NCBI GenBank assembly: GCA_038329845.1
Contig: JBBQNJ010000003.1
Span: forward strand, 35,770 to 99,769
DNA length: 64,000 nt
Direction of reading: 5' to 3'
Source of the DNA: JBBQNJ01 sp038329845
GTDB taxonomy: Bacteria > Planctomycetota > Phycisphaerae > Tepidisphaerales > Tepidisphaeraceae
The notes under the pieces are model-generated. The model was not told the DNA's origin and did not search any database. It was given only the letters and a program-made list of their open reading frames with translations. Shown here in pieces: positions 9,782 to 17,458 of the stretch (positions are counted from its first letter, which is position 1; each line of letters starts with the position of its first letter). The translations under genes and the position numbers were made by a program.

Positions 9782-11407
9782 TCACCCGCGCCGGCGCCCG
9801 CGTCGTGCGCCCAGCATCGCACCGATCCCCGCCAGCCCCATCAGGGTTGACGGCTCGGGGATGATGGCGAGTTGGATGCTATCGGTGTTGTAGACCAGCT
9901 TGTAGTTCCCGCTGTTCCCGATCCCGCCGGTCGTCGGGTTGCTCACCAGGGCGTTGTTCCAGTACACCCCGTTGAACGTCCCGCCGATCGAACCGCTGGA
10001 AAGTTGCGCCAAGGTGTAGGTCGTGCCGGTACTGAGCGTGCCCGACAGGTACAGCTTGTCGGTGGCCGATGACAGGTCCAGACCCGACAGCCCGGTCAGC
10101 AGGTCGATCTTCTGACCCGCCGCAGCGCTGTCCACGTCGATGAGCAGGTTTCCGGCGATCGTGGTGTTCCCGTTGACCGTGAACGTCCCGATGCTCACGC
10201 CGGTGGCCTGACCCGGCGCCACATTCCCGTCGCCGACCACATTCAGCAAGCTGCCGCTGGCCAACTTGATCGACCCATTGCCGCCCAGCGTGGCACTACC
10301 GGCAACCTGGTAGCTCTTTTGCCCGGCCCCGGCGTACGCCTCGGCCGTGCCATTCATCAGCAACGTGCCGACATTGACCTCAAAGGCGTTGGTCATGCCC
10401 GAATCCCCAGTAAAGGTCGAGGTCCCGCCGATCACCAGCGTGCCGGCGCCATTCTTGACGAACCCGATCTCCCGCAGCCCGCCGACGCCGTTGTTCAATC
10501 CGCCGGCGATCTCCGTGCGGGTGTTGTTGACGTTGATGTTGAAAAAATCGGTCGTGTTCGTCCCCCCGGTCTTGCCTTCGATCGTCACGGGGGAGGAGTA
10601 GGTGAAGGTGAGATTGTCCCCTCCGAACGTCACGGCGTTGTTGGTGGCGCCGATCCCCGTGACCGCGTCCAAGGCATTGGCGATCGTGCGATTCCCGTTA
10701 ATCGCGTTCCAGGTAGCCGAGCTGTTGGAACCGCCGGCAAATTTCAACGACGCCGTGCCGGCGGCGTTGTTGTGTCCCAGCGATACGCTTCCGGCGCCGA
10801 GGGTGATCGACCCCGAAAAGGCGTTGTTCCCGGCGAGCGTCAACTGCGCACTGTTCACCGCCAGGGAGTTGGCTCCGCCGGTTTCGGTGATCTTGCCATT
10901 GATGATGATCGGATACGAGCCGCCCAGCGAATGGCTGCCCCCGCCCGCCAGCACCAACGGGGCGTCGATCTGCATCCCCCGCGTGACCGTGATCCCGCCA
11001 TTGACCGTCAGTTTATACAAATTGCCGCCATCCGGGGCGATGGTCGGCATTCCGGTGGTTCCGCCACTCCTGGTGACGCTCGCCGCCGTGATGTCGCTGC
11101 CCAGGGTGACGGTGTAGTTGTCGCCGTTCGCCAGCCCGCCCTGGCCGAAGGTTGCGGCGTCCGGGGTGGCGTTATTCCACGAGACATTGGCCGAGCCAGT
11201 CCACCAGTTGGTGTTCGAGGTGTTCCAAGTTCCATTGCCGGCCTGTGCCAAGGTTGTTCCGGTATCGGCATCCCAGGTCAGCGCTGCGCCTTGCGCCTGC
11301 GTCGTCGCCAGAGCCGCGAGGACCGCCGGTGCCAAGAGGCCCAGCGACCGGCGGCGGGGGGTTGAACCCACGCGATTCGAATTCGGTTTGCGTGAAGTGT
11401 TGTTCAT
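9782..11407 (-). CDS. PEP-CTERM surface protein with autotransporter-like beta-strand repeats
   Basis: Predicted 541 aa. The N terminus has a basic region followed by a hydrophobic signal (LLAPAVLAALATTQAQG). The body is Gly/Asn/Thr-rich with recurring beta-strand units such as LTWD...GTW, GAGTLVIGG and TFTGD, as in autotransporter-associated beta-helix proteins. The C terminus carries the PEP-CTERM sorting signal: IPEPSTLMGLAGIG followed by RRGRRRG. Such proteins are exported, processed by an exosortase (not in this window) and end up at the surface or in matrix. It lies between the regulator and the pseudopilin gene. Confidence 0.88.
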   Translation of the reverse strand: MNNTSRKPNSNRVGSTPRRRSLGLLAPAVLAALATTQAQGAALTWDADTGTTLAQAGNGTWNTSNTNWWTGSANVSWNNATPDAATFGQGGLANGDNYTVTLGSDITAASVTRSGGTTGMPTIAPDGGNLYKLTVNGGITVTRGMQIDAPLVLAGGGSHSLGGSYPIIINGKITETGGANSLAVNSAQLTLAGNNAFSGSITLGAGSVSLGHNNAAGTASLKFAGGSNSSATWNAINGNRTIANALDAVTGIGATNNAVTFGGDNLTFTYSSPVTIEGKTGGTNTTDFFNINVNNTRTEIAGGLNNGVGGLREIGFVKNGAGTLVIGGTSTFTGDSGMTNAFEVNVGTLLMNGTAEAYAGAGQKSYQVAGSATLGGNGSIKLASGSLLNVVGDGNVAPGQATGVSIGTFTVNGNTTIAGNLLIDVDSAAAGQKIDLLTGLSGLDLSSATDKLYLSGTLSTGTTYTLAQLSSGSIGGTFNGVYWNNALVSNPTTGGIGNSGNYKLVYNTDSIQLAIIPEPSTLMGLAGIGAMLGARRGRRRG

Positions 11408-11518
11408 TGCATTCTCCTCATCGGTGCCGACCCCATCTCGTATCCCGCCTCGGCACTCACCGAAGCGTTATTCAGATCGAAATTGTGGCCGGTGCCCTCG
11501 TTTAATTGAATAGAACCC

Positions 11519-12676
11519 TCAAGTGGAAACCTCGATCGCCGATCTTTCATCGCGTGCCTTCGATCGCCGCGTGAAAGCGGCTACAGCCGCCGGGCGCACG
11601 ACCGGCCCCGCCGGATATCCGTGGGTGTCGGCCGGATGCTCGCGGAACGACATCGTCCGCGTCTCCTGGTCGCCCAACTCCCCGTGCAGACGCTTGACCA
11701 ACAAATCCCCGAGCGCCTCGGCCATTTCCGATGGATCAAACTCGATCGTCGTGACCGGCAACCGGATGGGCGGGGCGTTGCCTTTGTTGGTCTGCACCAC
11801 CAGCCGCAATTCCTCCGGCACGCGCACGCCCAGCTCGGCCATCGCCAATTGCGCATCGTAAAACAGCATGTCGTCCAGGATCACCATTCCATCCGGTTTT
11901 TCCCCGGCGGTCATCCAGATTTCGCGGAATTCCTCCCATCCCGATCCGGCCAGGCCGGGATTCAAGTCGGCGCGAATCCACGCATCGCTGGTACACAGAG
12001 CGCATTCGGCGACCGCCCGGCGGAACGGCTGGACCCTGTTCCAAGCCAGAAGGCCCAGCCGTCGGCAACCCTGCTTGGCCAGGTTCCGTACCGCAGCCCC
12101 GATCAAGGCGTCAAAATCCACCGACACGGTGTACGGGGTCATGAATCCCACCAGCGGAACCGGACACGCCCGCACCCGCCGGTGCCACGCCGGCATCGAC
12201 GGCACGTCCACGATCACGCCGCCATCGAGTTTCCCGTCCAATGCATCGCTCCAGAACCGCGGGCACGTCGGGGATTCCGACGGCTCGGGACTCGGCTCGG
12301 CACTGCCCACGTACAAATGCGCCTCGTATCCCCGGTGCTCCAGATCCATCTTCAAGGCACTGGTCAACGCCCGGAAATGGTGGCTGATCCGCCGGTTCAG
12401 AAGGTTCACTTCGGATAAAATCCCAATCCGGCAGTGAGTCTTCTGCTCGGCCACAAACACCCCGCGCCCTTGGCGCTTGGTGAGCAGCCCCTTGCGTGCA
12501 AGCAATTCCAAGGCATTGGTGAGGGTGTGCTTGCTGACACTATAGCGGCAGGCCAATTCGACGACCGTCGGCAGCCGCGTTCCCGGCGTCCCCGGGTTGA
12601 CGAACTCCGCCCGCAACCGACCGGCAATCTGGTCTGGCAAGCTGAGATACGTATCAGAAGAAGCCCTGTCTTCCAT
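11519..12676 (-). CDS. GntR-type regulator with LacI/sugar-binding-like C-terminal domain
   Basis: ATG 12676 gives 385 aa (a TTG at 12697 adds seven residues). Residues ~10-75 are a GntR winged helix: TRLPTVVELACRYSVSKHTLTNALELLARKG then GRGVFV. The remaining ~300 residues resemble a periplasmic-binding-protein-like effector domain (RIGILSEV at its start, GCRRLGLLAWN, PDGMVILDDML), as in AraR-like regulators. It should bind a sugar and control the downstream operon. It is transcribed from the same strand as the sugar genes and lies at their upstream end, next to the left end of the prophage. Confidence 0.85.
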   Translation of the reverse strand: MEDRASSDTYLSLPDQIAGRLRAEFVNPGTPGTRLPTVVELACRYSVSKHTLTNALELLARKGLLTKRQGRGVFVAEQKTHCRIGILSEVNLLNRRISHHFRALTSALKMDLEHRGYEAHLYVGSAEPSPEPSESPTCPRFWSDALDGKLDGGVIVDVPSMPAWHRRVRACPVPLVGFMTPYTVSVDFDALIGAAVRNLAKQGCRRLGLLAWNRVQPFRRAVAECALCTSDAWIRADLNPGLAGSGWEEFREIWMTAGEKPDGMVILDDMLFYDAQLAMAELGVRVPEELRLVVQTNKGNAPPIRLPVTTIEFDPSEMAEALGDLLVKRLHGELGDQETRTMSFREHPADTHGYPAGPVVRPAAVAAFTRRSKARDERSAIEVST

Positions 12677-12680
12677 ATCA

Positions 12681-12714
12681 ATAGGTATCCTACTCAATCC
12701 CCGGGTGCTGTCAA
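12681..12714 (-). promoter_or_regulatory. Probable sigma70-type promoter and operator of the GntR regulator
   Basis: Read on the minus strand: TTGACA (12714-12709), 16-nt spacer, TAGGAT. The -10 region lies within a near-palindrome, TAGGATACCTA, just upstream of the start codon, which would suit autoregulation. The prophage end lies 46 bp further upstream, so insertion has not cut this promoter. Confidence 0.45.
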
Positions 12715-12759
12715 GGAGAATTCCAGAAAAAAGCAGAGGGGTTCTTTAACGTCCGATAA

Positions 12760-12781
12760 TGCATGTTATGTTAAGCTTGCC
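12760..12781 (+). repeat. Left attachment-site-like repeat (attL candidate)
   Basis: A 22-nt sequence that matches 35264-35285 at 20 positions, with an uninterrupted 16-nt core TGTTATGTTAAGCTTG (12764-12779). It lies exactly between the host GntR regulator and the first phage gene, where an integration junction is expected. Confidence 0.7.
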
Positions 12782-12860
12782 AATTTTCTCAGCAAAACAG
12801 GGGGAAAAGGCGGCTAAGCACCCAGCCAACCTATTGCCTTCGCATACCTAACAAATTGGA

Positions 12861-14159
12861 TCAAATTCTGGTTCGCGCGGGTGCCACGGATGGCGCAGTT
12901 GCCATCACCAAACCACGACGGCTGTTTAGAAGGTCTTCGATCTGCCAGCCCGAAGCCGACAGGAATCCCAGTGTTTGCCGTTCCCCAGTGCGCTTCGAAT
13001 CATGTATCAGCAAGCGGTCGGATCGATCCATCGCATAGCAAACGCTATCCATGCGGGAAAATGGCTTTCCCCCACGCGGGCCGTCAATAAGGCACAGATC
13101 GTAGCGCCTGTCGGGCAAGTCGGTGGTGATTGGACGACCGGCCCCGTAGAGCCGCAAATCGATCATGGGATGATCGTAGATCGGTTTTGTCTTGGCGTAC
13201 CACCGTTCGTCGGCTTCCATGCTGGTGACGTGGCAGCGACAGCCGGCGAAGGCCGCCGTGCTGTAACCCGATCCGAACTCAAGCACCGTTTTAACGCGAT
13301 ATCGGCGAACGACATTTGCCAGTTGTTCGAGCTCCGCGACATCCATGCCCCAGGCGTTCGACAGGACCGGACTGCCACCGGTTTCCTTGAACTCGAAGTT
13401 TGCGCCGTACATGACCTCATCAGGTCCGGCGAAAAACCCCTCAAGGAGTATGGAAATTCGCCATCGGCAATCAGGATTTTCCAGTGTTACGAGTGTGGTT
13501 TTGGTTATGGAAGCGGTCGCTGGTTGCGACCACGGCCCGCAGTTCGTGAGCCCGGCGTAACAGTCGCCGATGATCGGATCGCACGATTTATAGGTGTATG
13601 ATACGACGACCGACTCTTCATACAGCTCCCACCAGCATTCGTCGGCGAGACGGTTGACGGTGACGGTGTACGGCGAAAGCGCGACTTCCACGAGATTTCC
13701 GGCGTCGGAACAAATCGTGATGGTGCGCGCTGGAATGGTGACCTGGTAACTGGTTGCCAGCCCTGCCGGCGGGCACTGGCACGGGGCCGGGTCCTCGCCC
13801 GACGAAGATGAAGACGAAGACGAAGATGAAGATGAAGACGAAGATGAATTAGGTGAACCGCAGCATCCCGGCGGCGCCAACAACGGCGCCGTGGGCGTTG
13901 CCGGCGAGAAGTCGCCGCAATTCGCCACACTGGCACAAAGCAAGTGCTTGAGCACCTTGGTGGCGACGCACCCATCGTAGTGCCATACGTCGATTGCGAG
14001 ACCGAACGTGTTCCCGCAATCGCTGGCGACCAGCGTGACGGCGCTGTAGCCGGTGTCGCAATCGTAGGTCGTCTGGAACTTGTGGAAGCAACGCGGCCCG
14101 GAGGCGGTGCTAGAGGACGCGCCGATGCTCGACGATTTGGCCGATCCGTACTCAGACAC
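12861..14159 (-). CDS. Virion-like protein with Ser16 linker fused to a SAM-methyltransferase-like domain
   Basis: Predicted 432 aa from GTG 14159, overlapping the previous stop by 8 nt. Residues 1-~105 are Cys-rich with beta-strand character; then comes a run of 16 Ser, another Cys-rich part (PCQCPPAG) and a beta-rich region to ~residue 260. From ~270 on the sequence resembles a class I methyltransferase: KTVLEFGSGYSTAAFAG (motif I), SMEADERW (motif II acidic residue) and YDLCLIDGPRGG (motif IV/V). I do not recognise the N-terminal part; position at the end of the structural operon suggests a virion or tail-tip protein. No stop separates the two parts. Confidence 0.65.
   Translation of the reverse strand: MSEYGSAKSSSIGASSSTASGPRCFHKFQTTYDCDTGYSAVTLVASDCGNTFGLAIDVWHYDGCVATKVLKHLLCASVANCGDFSPATPTAPLLAPPGCCGSPNSSSSSSSSSSSSSSSSGEDPAPCQCPPAGLATSYQVTIPARTITICSDAGNLVEVALSPYTVTVNRLADECWWELYEESVVVSYTYKSCDPIIGDCYAGLTNCGPWSQPATASITKTTLVTLENPDCRWRISILLEGFFAGPDEVMYGANFEFKETGGSPVLSNAWGMDVAELEQLANVVRRYRVKTVLEFGSGYSTAAFAGCRCHVTSMEADERWYAKTKPIYDHPMIDLRLYGAGRPITTDLPDRRYDLCLIDGPRGGKPFSRMDSVCYAMDRSDRLLIHDSKRTGERQTLGFLSASGWQIEDLLNSRRGLVMATAPSVAPARTRI
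13801..13848. repeat. Hexamer microsatellite coding for polyserine
   Basis: Alternating GAAGAC/GAAGAT hexamers on the plus strand, read on the minus strand as TCT, TCA and TCG Ser codons. Because the unit is 6 nt, gain or loss of copies changes linker length without breaking the frame. Confidence 0.8.
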
Positions 14160-14472
14160 CGAACGCCTGCAACTTTCGTTCGTTCTCGGCGAACTGCTGG
14201 GCGGTCTTGGGCGTGAAGCGAATGTCCGCGAATCCGCGGCGGATCCCGCTCAAGCGAAAGACCAGCCGCAGGTGCTTTCGACGCTGCTGTTTGTCGAACG
14301 TCACGCTGATTTCATCGCCCCACACTTTGGCGCCGAGCAACACCGGCTTGTCACAGGTGTGCCCGATCACCTCGATGCTGTCTCGGTCGCAGACCTCGAC
14401 GAAACGCGGGTCGATGGGGACAGACTGATTGTGCTGGGTGCATTCGACCACCAGAACGTCGTGGAACCGCAC
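14152..14472 (-). CDS. Phage protein of unknown function
   Basis: Predicted 106 aa from a GTG start; the frame stays open further upstream (YVDESPD) but offers no ATG, GTG or TTG, so the start is uncertain. The sequence is beta-rich (VIGHTCDKPVLLGAKVWGD) with a basic QQRRKHLRL stretch and an acidic/Gln C terminus, and has the look of a small virion or tail component. It lies between the 62-aa gene (11-nt gap) and the methyltransferase fusion (8-nt overlap), so it belongs to the structural operon. No family is recognised. Confidence 0.6.
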   Translation of the reverse strand: MRFHDVLVVECTQHNQSVPIDPRFVEVCDRDSIEVIGHTCDKPVLLGAKVWGDEISVTFDKQQRRKHLRLVFRLSGIRRGFADIRFTPKTAQQFAENERKLQAFGV

Positions 14473-14482
14473 GTCTGGCGAT

Positions 14483-14671
14483 TCATCGACGTACAGCCCC
14501 GACGAGCAGCAGCTTGTCCTCCGGGCTCGGGGGCATCTCCGTGATCACTTCGACCGTGAACGTGTTGACGAAGGTGGTCGCGGGCTGGCCACTGACGGCG
14601 CCGCCGGCAACGATCGCCGAGAGGGTCGTCTGGATGTTCGCGAAAATCTGCTGATCGACGGGGATGCCCAT
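14483..14671 (-). CDS. Small phage protein, 62 aa, unknown
   Basis: ATG 14671 (MGIPVDQQIF) lies 16 nt after the stop of the GpZ-like gene; a longer frame exists but overlaps that gene and reads as out-of-frame Arg-rich sequence. The product has an N-terminal helix (IFANIQTTLSAIV) and a beta-strand C terminus (TFVNTFTVEVITEM). No recognisable motif. Operon position suggests a tail or head-tail accessory protein. Confidence 0.55.
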   Translation of the reverse strand: MGIPVDQQIFANIQTTLSAIVAGGAVSGQPATTFVNTFTVEVITEMPPSPEDKLLLVGAVRR

Positions 14672-14687
14672 AGCTGAATCTGAAATC

Positions 14688-15347
14688 TCAACCGCCCCGC
14701 TTCTCCAATTGCCACTGCAGCTTGTTCGCCAGCCGCTCGGCCAGCACCCGATCGATCTCCTGGGTGATCTCCTGCGACAGCGTTCCATCCCGTTCCAGCA
14801 CGCTCACCAGGGCGGGGCCGAACTGTTCCTTGATGGCCTGCCGCTTGAGCGGCTGACCCTTGCGCGGTCCGCGCTGGATCGTGCGCCCGGCGTAGGCCCC
14901 GCGCTGTGGCGGGTACTTCGGTTGATTCAATACGCGGGAGAAGATCCCCTTGTGACCGCGCTTCTGCGCCGCCGAGCCTTTGGGCATCGTCGCCTGGAAC
15001 ATGTGCTTGAACATTTGCGCGCCACCGGAGCGAAGGAGCTGCGCCACCACGCCCTCATCGGCGTCGATGAGAGCGTCGAACAATGCCAGAGGCAGTGCGG
15101 CGTAGCGCACCGCGATGCTGGCCACGGCCTCGCCACTGGCGGCCGAGAGCAGCGGTTTGCCGATCGCCTTGCGCACCTGGCTGATCTTCGCGGTTAGCTC
15201 GCGCCCGGCAGCGCGGGCGATGATGCCTCGGCTCCGCCGCGCCGTATCGTTCACCGCTGCCCGGATGGCGGCATGGGCCGCTCGCGGGTCCAGCGTCTGG
15301 CGGATCTCCGCCAGTGCCGCGTCGAGGGTTTGCGCCTGGAGGAACAT
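14688..15347 (-). CDS. Phage minor tail protein Z-like (GpZ-like)
   Basis: Predicted 219 aa. An Arg/Ala-rich N-terminal helical region (AARRSRGIIARAAGRE-like composition, then AKISQVRKAIGKPL) and a basic C-terminal helical end (ERLANKLQWQLEKRG) match the general layout of lambda-type GpZ tail-completion proteins (~190 aa). The central part contains KRGHKGIFSRV and a Gly/Arg-rich loop. The assignment rests on layout, length and neighbourhood rather than a catalytic motif. Start ATG 15347 lies 21 nt after the previous stop. Confidence 0.55.
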   Translation of the reverse strand: MFLQAQTLDAALAEIRQTLDPRAAHAAIRAAVNDTARRSRGIIARAAGRELTAKISQVRKAIGKPLLSAASGEAVASIAVRYAALPLALFDALIDADEGVVAQLLRSGGAQMFKHMFQATMPKGSAAQKRGHKGIFSRVLNQPKYPPQRGAYAGRTIQRGPRKGQPLKRQAIKEQFGPALVSVLERDGTLSQEITQEIDRVLAERLANKLQWQLEKRGG

Positions 15348-15368
15348 GAAGAAGGTGACCTCCCGTGG

Positions 15369-15734
15369 TTATGCTTCGAGCACCTGAAAATCCAGACTGC
15401 TCCCGCCTGTGTCGGCCAGGGCGTAAAGCGTCGCATCGCCAAGGCGCACCACGTAGGCCTCGCCCGGCTCCAACGCCAGTACGGGATAGAAGCTCGCGGC
15501 GACCACCACGCCGATCTGGATCGGAGCGGCCCCGGCATTGCGGATGAAGCCCAGTCCGATGCTGGCCATATCCGCCGGGAAGATGATCTGTTCGGCGCTG
15601 GTGTCCAGGTCCTGCGCCCCCGCGCCGTAGCGCGTGCCAGTCATGTCAATCTTCTACCCCCAGCTCTTGCGCTCGAAGCTTAAGCCGCTCTTGGACACGT
15701 TCATTCGCACATCGACAGTAATTTCCTGACTCAT
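15369..15734 (-). pseudogene. Phage structural protein gene interrupted by an in-frame TAG
   Basis: ATG 15734 overlaps the upstream stop (ATGA) and is preceded by GGAGG at ideal spacing. It reads MSQEITVDVRMNVSKSG...KSWG and then meets TAG at 15656-15654. The same frame continues without another stop for 94 codons (KIDMTGTRYGAG...LEPGEAYVV...LDFQVLEA). Both halves together look like one small beta-rich phage protein, with an EITV start and an LKPGE-like motif before the end. The second half has its own ATG at 15644 but only a weak ribosome site. Either a nonsense mutation, a readthrough gene or a sequence error. Confidence 0.65.
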
Positions 15735-16096
15735 CGCGCCTCCAGGGTGAGGATGGCCAGATCGTGCCACGCCCCACCGCCGCTTGCTGGAACGAACAGG
15801 GCGAATGATTCCGCCGCTTGTCCCACCCGCAATGGCAACTCAATGCGATCGGCCCCGCGGGCATCGACCTCCGCCGAGCTGATGCCGCCAAGCACGTTGT
15901 TGGCCACGCTGATTAGCAGCTTGGGGCTGACCAGGTTGCCGCTGGCGTCGAGATACGCCGGCGGCTGGCGGCGCACGATGCAGCGAATGTTCCGCTGTGG
16001 CTTGTTTCCTGCCGGAAGGTAGACCGCCGGCTCGTCGAAATCGCCGCCGAAGAACACGGACTGATCGCTCTTGAGCATGTCAGCAAAGCCGCCCAT
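15731..16096 (-). CDS. Phage head-tail connector-like protein
   Basis: Predicted 121 aa: MGGFADMLKSDQSVFF, then AVYLPAGN and IRCIVRRQPPAY, and a beta-rich C terminus (LPLRVG, SFALFVPAS). The opening 'short helix, acidic FDEP, then tail-type beta domain with RxPPA' is common in small head-tail joining proteins placed after the capsid gene. The stop overlaps the start of the next gene. The functional label is from layout and position only. Confidence 0.55.
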   Translation of the reverse strand: MGGFADMLKSDQSVFFGGDFDEPAVYLPAGNKPQRNIRCIVRRQPPAYLDASGNLVSPKLLISVANNVLGGISSAEVDARGADRIELPLRVGQAAESFALFVPASGGGAWHDLAILTLEAR

Positions 16097-16100
16097 GGAT

Positions 16101-16307
16101 TTAGTGTTTCCCCTCGACGGACAAGTGGGCGTCGTCCCTCATCGCCAGCGCCACGACCAGACTCCTGACGGTGGCCACGTCGAACATGCCGGTGCTTCCC
16201 AGCGTGCGGACCGATGTCAACGTGCTGTTGCCACGGATATCGATCCACGTCACGCCGTCGCGATCGGTTCGTTGCAACCACGAAAACTTCTGCGACTCAT
16301 CCTTCAC
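16101..16307 (-). CDS. Small phage protein, 68 aa, unknown
   Basis: GTG 16307 overlaps the end of the MptE-like gene by 11 nt and gives KDESQKFSWLQRTD... ending SVEGKH; an ATG-started alternative is not available. The TAA is 4 nt before the next ATG. The sequence has beta-strand character (VTWIDIRGNSTLTS) followed by a helix (VATVRSLVVALAM). No family is recognised; it is part of the structural operon. Confidence 0.5.
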   Translation of the reverse strand: MKDESQKFSWLQRTDRDGVTWIDIRGNSTLTSVRTLGSTGMFDVATVRSLVVALAMRDDAHLSVEGKH

Positions 16308-16899
16308 ATGCAATCCCCTGCGGCATGGGCGCTGCGGCGCGGATCCGCTCCACACTCACGTCGCGTTCGGCCAGCCAGGGAACCAATAGGTTCTCCCAGA
16401 TCGCCCCCTCATCATTCCAACGCCGCTTTGATCGGTTCTGCCCCGCCTGCATGCCGTCGTAATCTTCGCTGCCGTCCCAGTCGGCGCCGTACACCTCGAT
16501 GCGCCTCGCTCCACGCCAGGCCGCATAGACCAGGGCGAAGGTCGCGGTGTACATCGCATAGCGCAACCGACGCGGGCAGTAGTCGAACAGATCCTCGAGG
16601 AGGTGCGTCGATCCAGACCACTCCTTGGCCCGGCTCCAAAGGTTCTGCTTCGCGTTCCGCGTCGTCAGCAGGGTCGTGCGGGGATTCACCTCATCGCGAC
16701 AGTTCTGGATTAACGGCCAGTCTCCGGCGGCCCATACGTCGCAGTGGAACGCCAACGCCGCCCGGTTGACCGCAATCAACAGGTTCGGCGAAGGCTCCAG
16801 CCCGGGATCGCTCTTTGAGCGCTCATGCCGTCGCCATCTCCGCAGTCTCGCCAGCGAGGGGCCGGGACAGAGGATCACCGCGTTATGAGAGCAGTCCAT
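16297..16899 (-). CDS. MptE-like / DUF115-type Rossmann protein in the prophage
   Basis: Predicted 200 aa, ATG 16899 preceded by GGAG at 6 nt. It begins with AVILCPGPSL, a loop typical of DUF115/MptE-like proteins and some glycosyltransferase-like Rossmann folds, followed by LLIAVNRAA, DVWAAGDWPLI and IEVYGADWDG near the middle. No transmembrane segment. Host homologues are linked to sugar or pterin diphosphate chemistry; phage homologues are usually unexplained. Placed between the DUF2190 gene and small structural genes, it could modify a virion or host surface component. Family is likely, function is not known. Confidence 0.6.
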   Translation of the reverse strand: MDCSHNAVILCPGPSLARLRRWRRHERSKSDPGLEPSPNLLIAVNRAALAFHCDVWAAGDWPLIQNCRDEVNPRTTLLTTRNAKQNLWSRAKEWSGSTHLLEDLFDYCPRRLRYAMYTATFALVYAAWRGARRIEVYGADWDGSEDYDGMQAGQNRSKRRWNDEGAIWENLLVPWLAERDVSVERIRAAAPMPQGIACEG

Positions 16900-16968
16900 C
16901 GCTGTCTCCGAAAACGCCGGCTAACCAGTGAGGCACCGGGACATCCCGGCGCCCCACTGAATGAGGAG

Positions 16969-17304
16969 TCAAGCTGCGTTGAGATTGATGTTGGCGGTGC
17001 TGGCGGCGCTGGCGGCATTAGCGGTCGCCCGGCCGGCCCGCGTGTTGCCGGTACTGGTCAGCGTGAGGTAGCGGTTGGTGGCGTCCCAATAGAGTTCATC
17101 GCCCTGGACCCACGTCTCGCCGGCGTGCTTGGGCAGGCTCCAGATGCGCCCGATCTCCAGGACGCCGGTCGCTCCGGTTGTCACCGCGTCCAGCGCGATG
17201 CCGATAATCGACCCAATAACGACGACCGCCTTGGCCGCCACGGCGCTGCCGCCGGAGTTCGTCCAGGCAATGCGCCACGGTTCAGAAACAAACGCCGCTT
17301 CCAT
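16969..17304 (-). CDS. DUF2190 family phage protein (capsid decoration/cement-like)
   Basis: Predicted 111 aa, almost a full-length DUF2190 protein: VVVIGSIIGIALDAVTTG, GVLEIGRIWSLPK, WVQGDELYWDATNRYLTLT, then TGNTRAGRAT and an Ala-rich end. Members usually lie directly after the major capsid gene, as here, and act as capsid stabilising or decoration proteins. The ATG is preceded by GAAGGGAC. No anomalies seen. Confidence 0.8.
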   Translation of the reverse strand: MEAAFVSEPWRIAWTNSGGSAVAAKAVVVIGSIIGIALDAVTTGATGVLEIGRIWSLPKHAGETWVQGDELYWDATNRYLTLTSTGNTRAGRATANAASAASTANINLNAA

Positions 17305-17458
17305 AATTGTCCCTTCTCAAGTTCGAGACCTTAAATTTGATCGCTCTGACTGTTGTTCGGAAAAAGGATGATTGGCGGCCGGCCAGCGGTCCTGGGACCC
17401 CCGGCGCGGTCCGCCCGTACATCCCCCATCTCCCCCTTCGGCTCAATCAGCACGCCGA

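Noticed and set aside
13801..13848. Hexamer microsatellite as a phase-variation switch
   Set aside because: A 6-bp unit cannot shift the frame; it can only change linker length.
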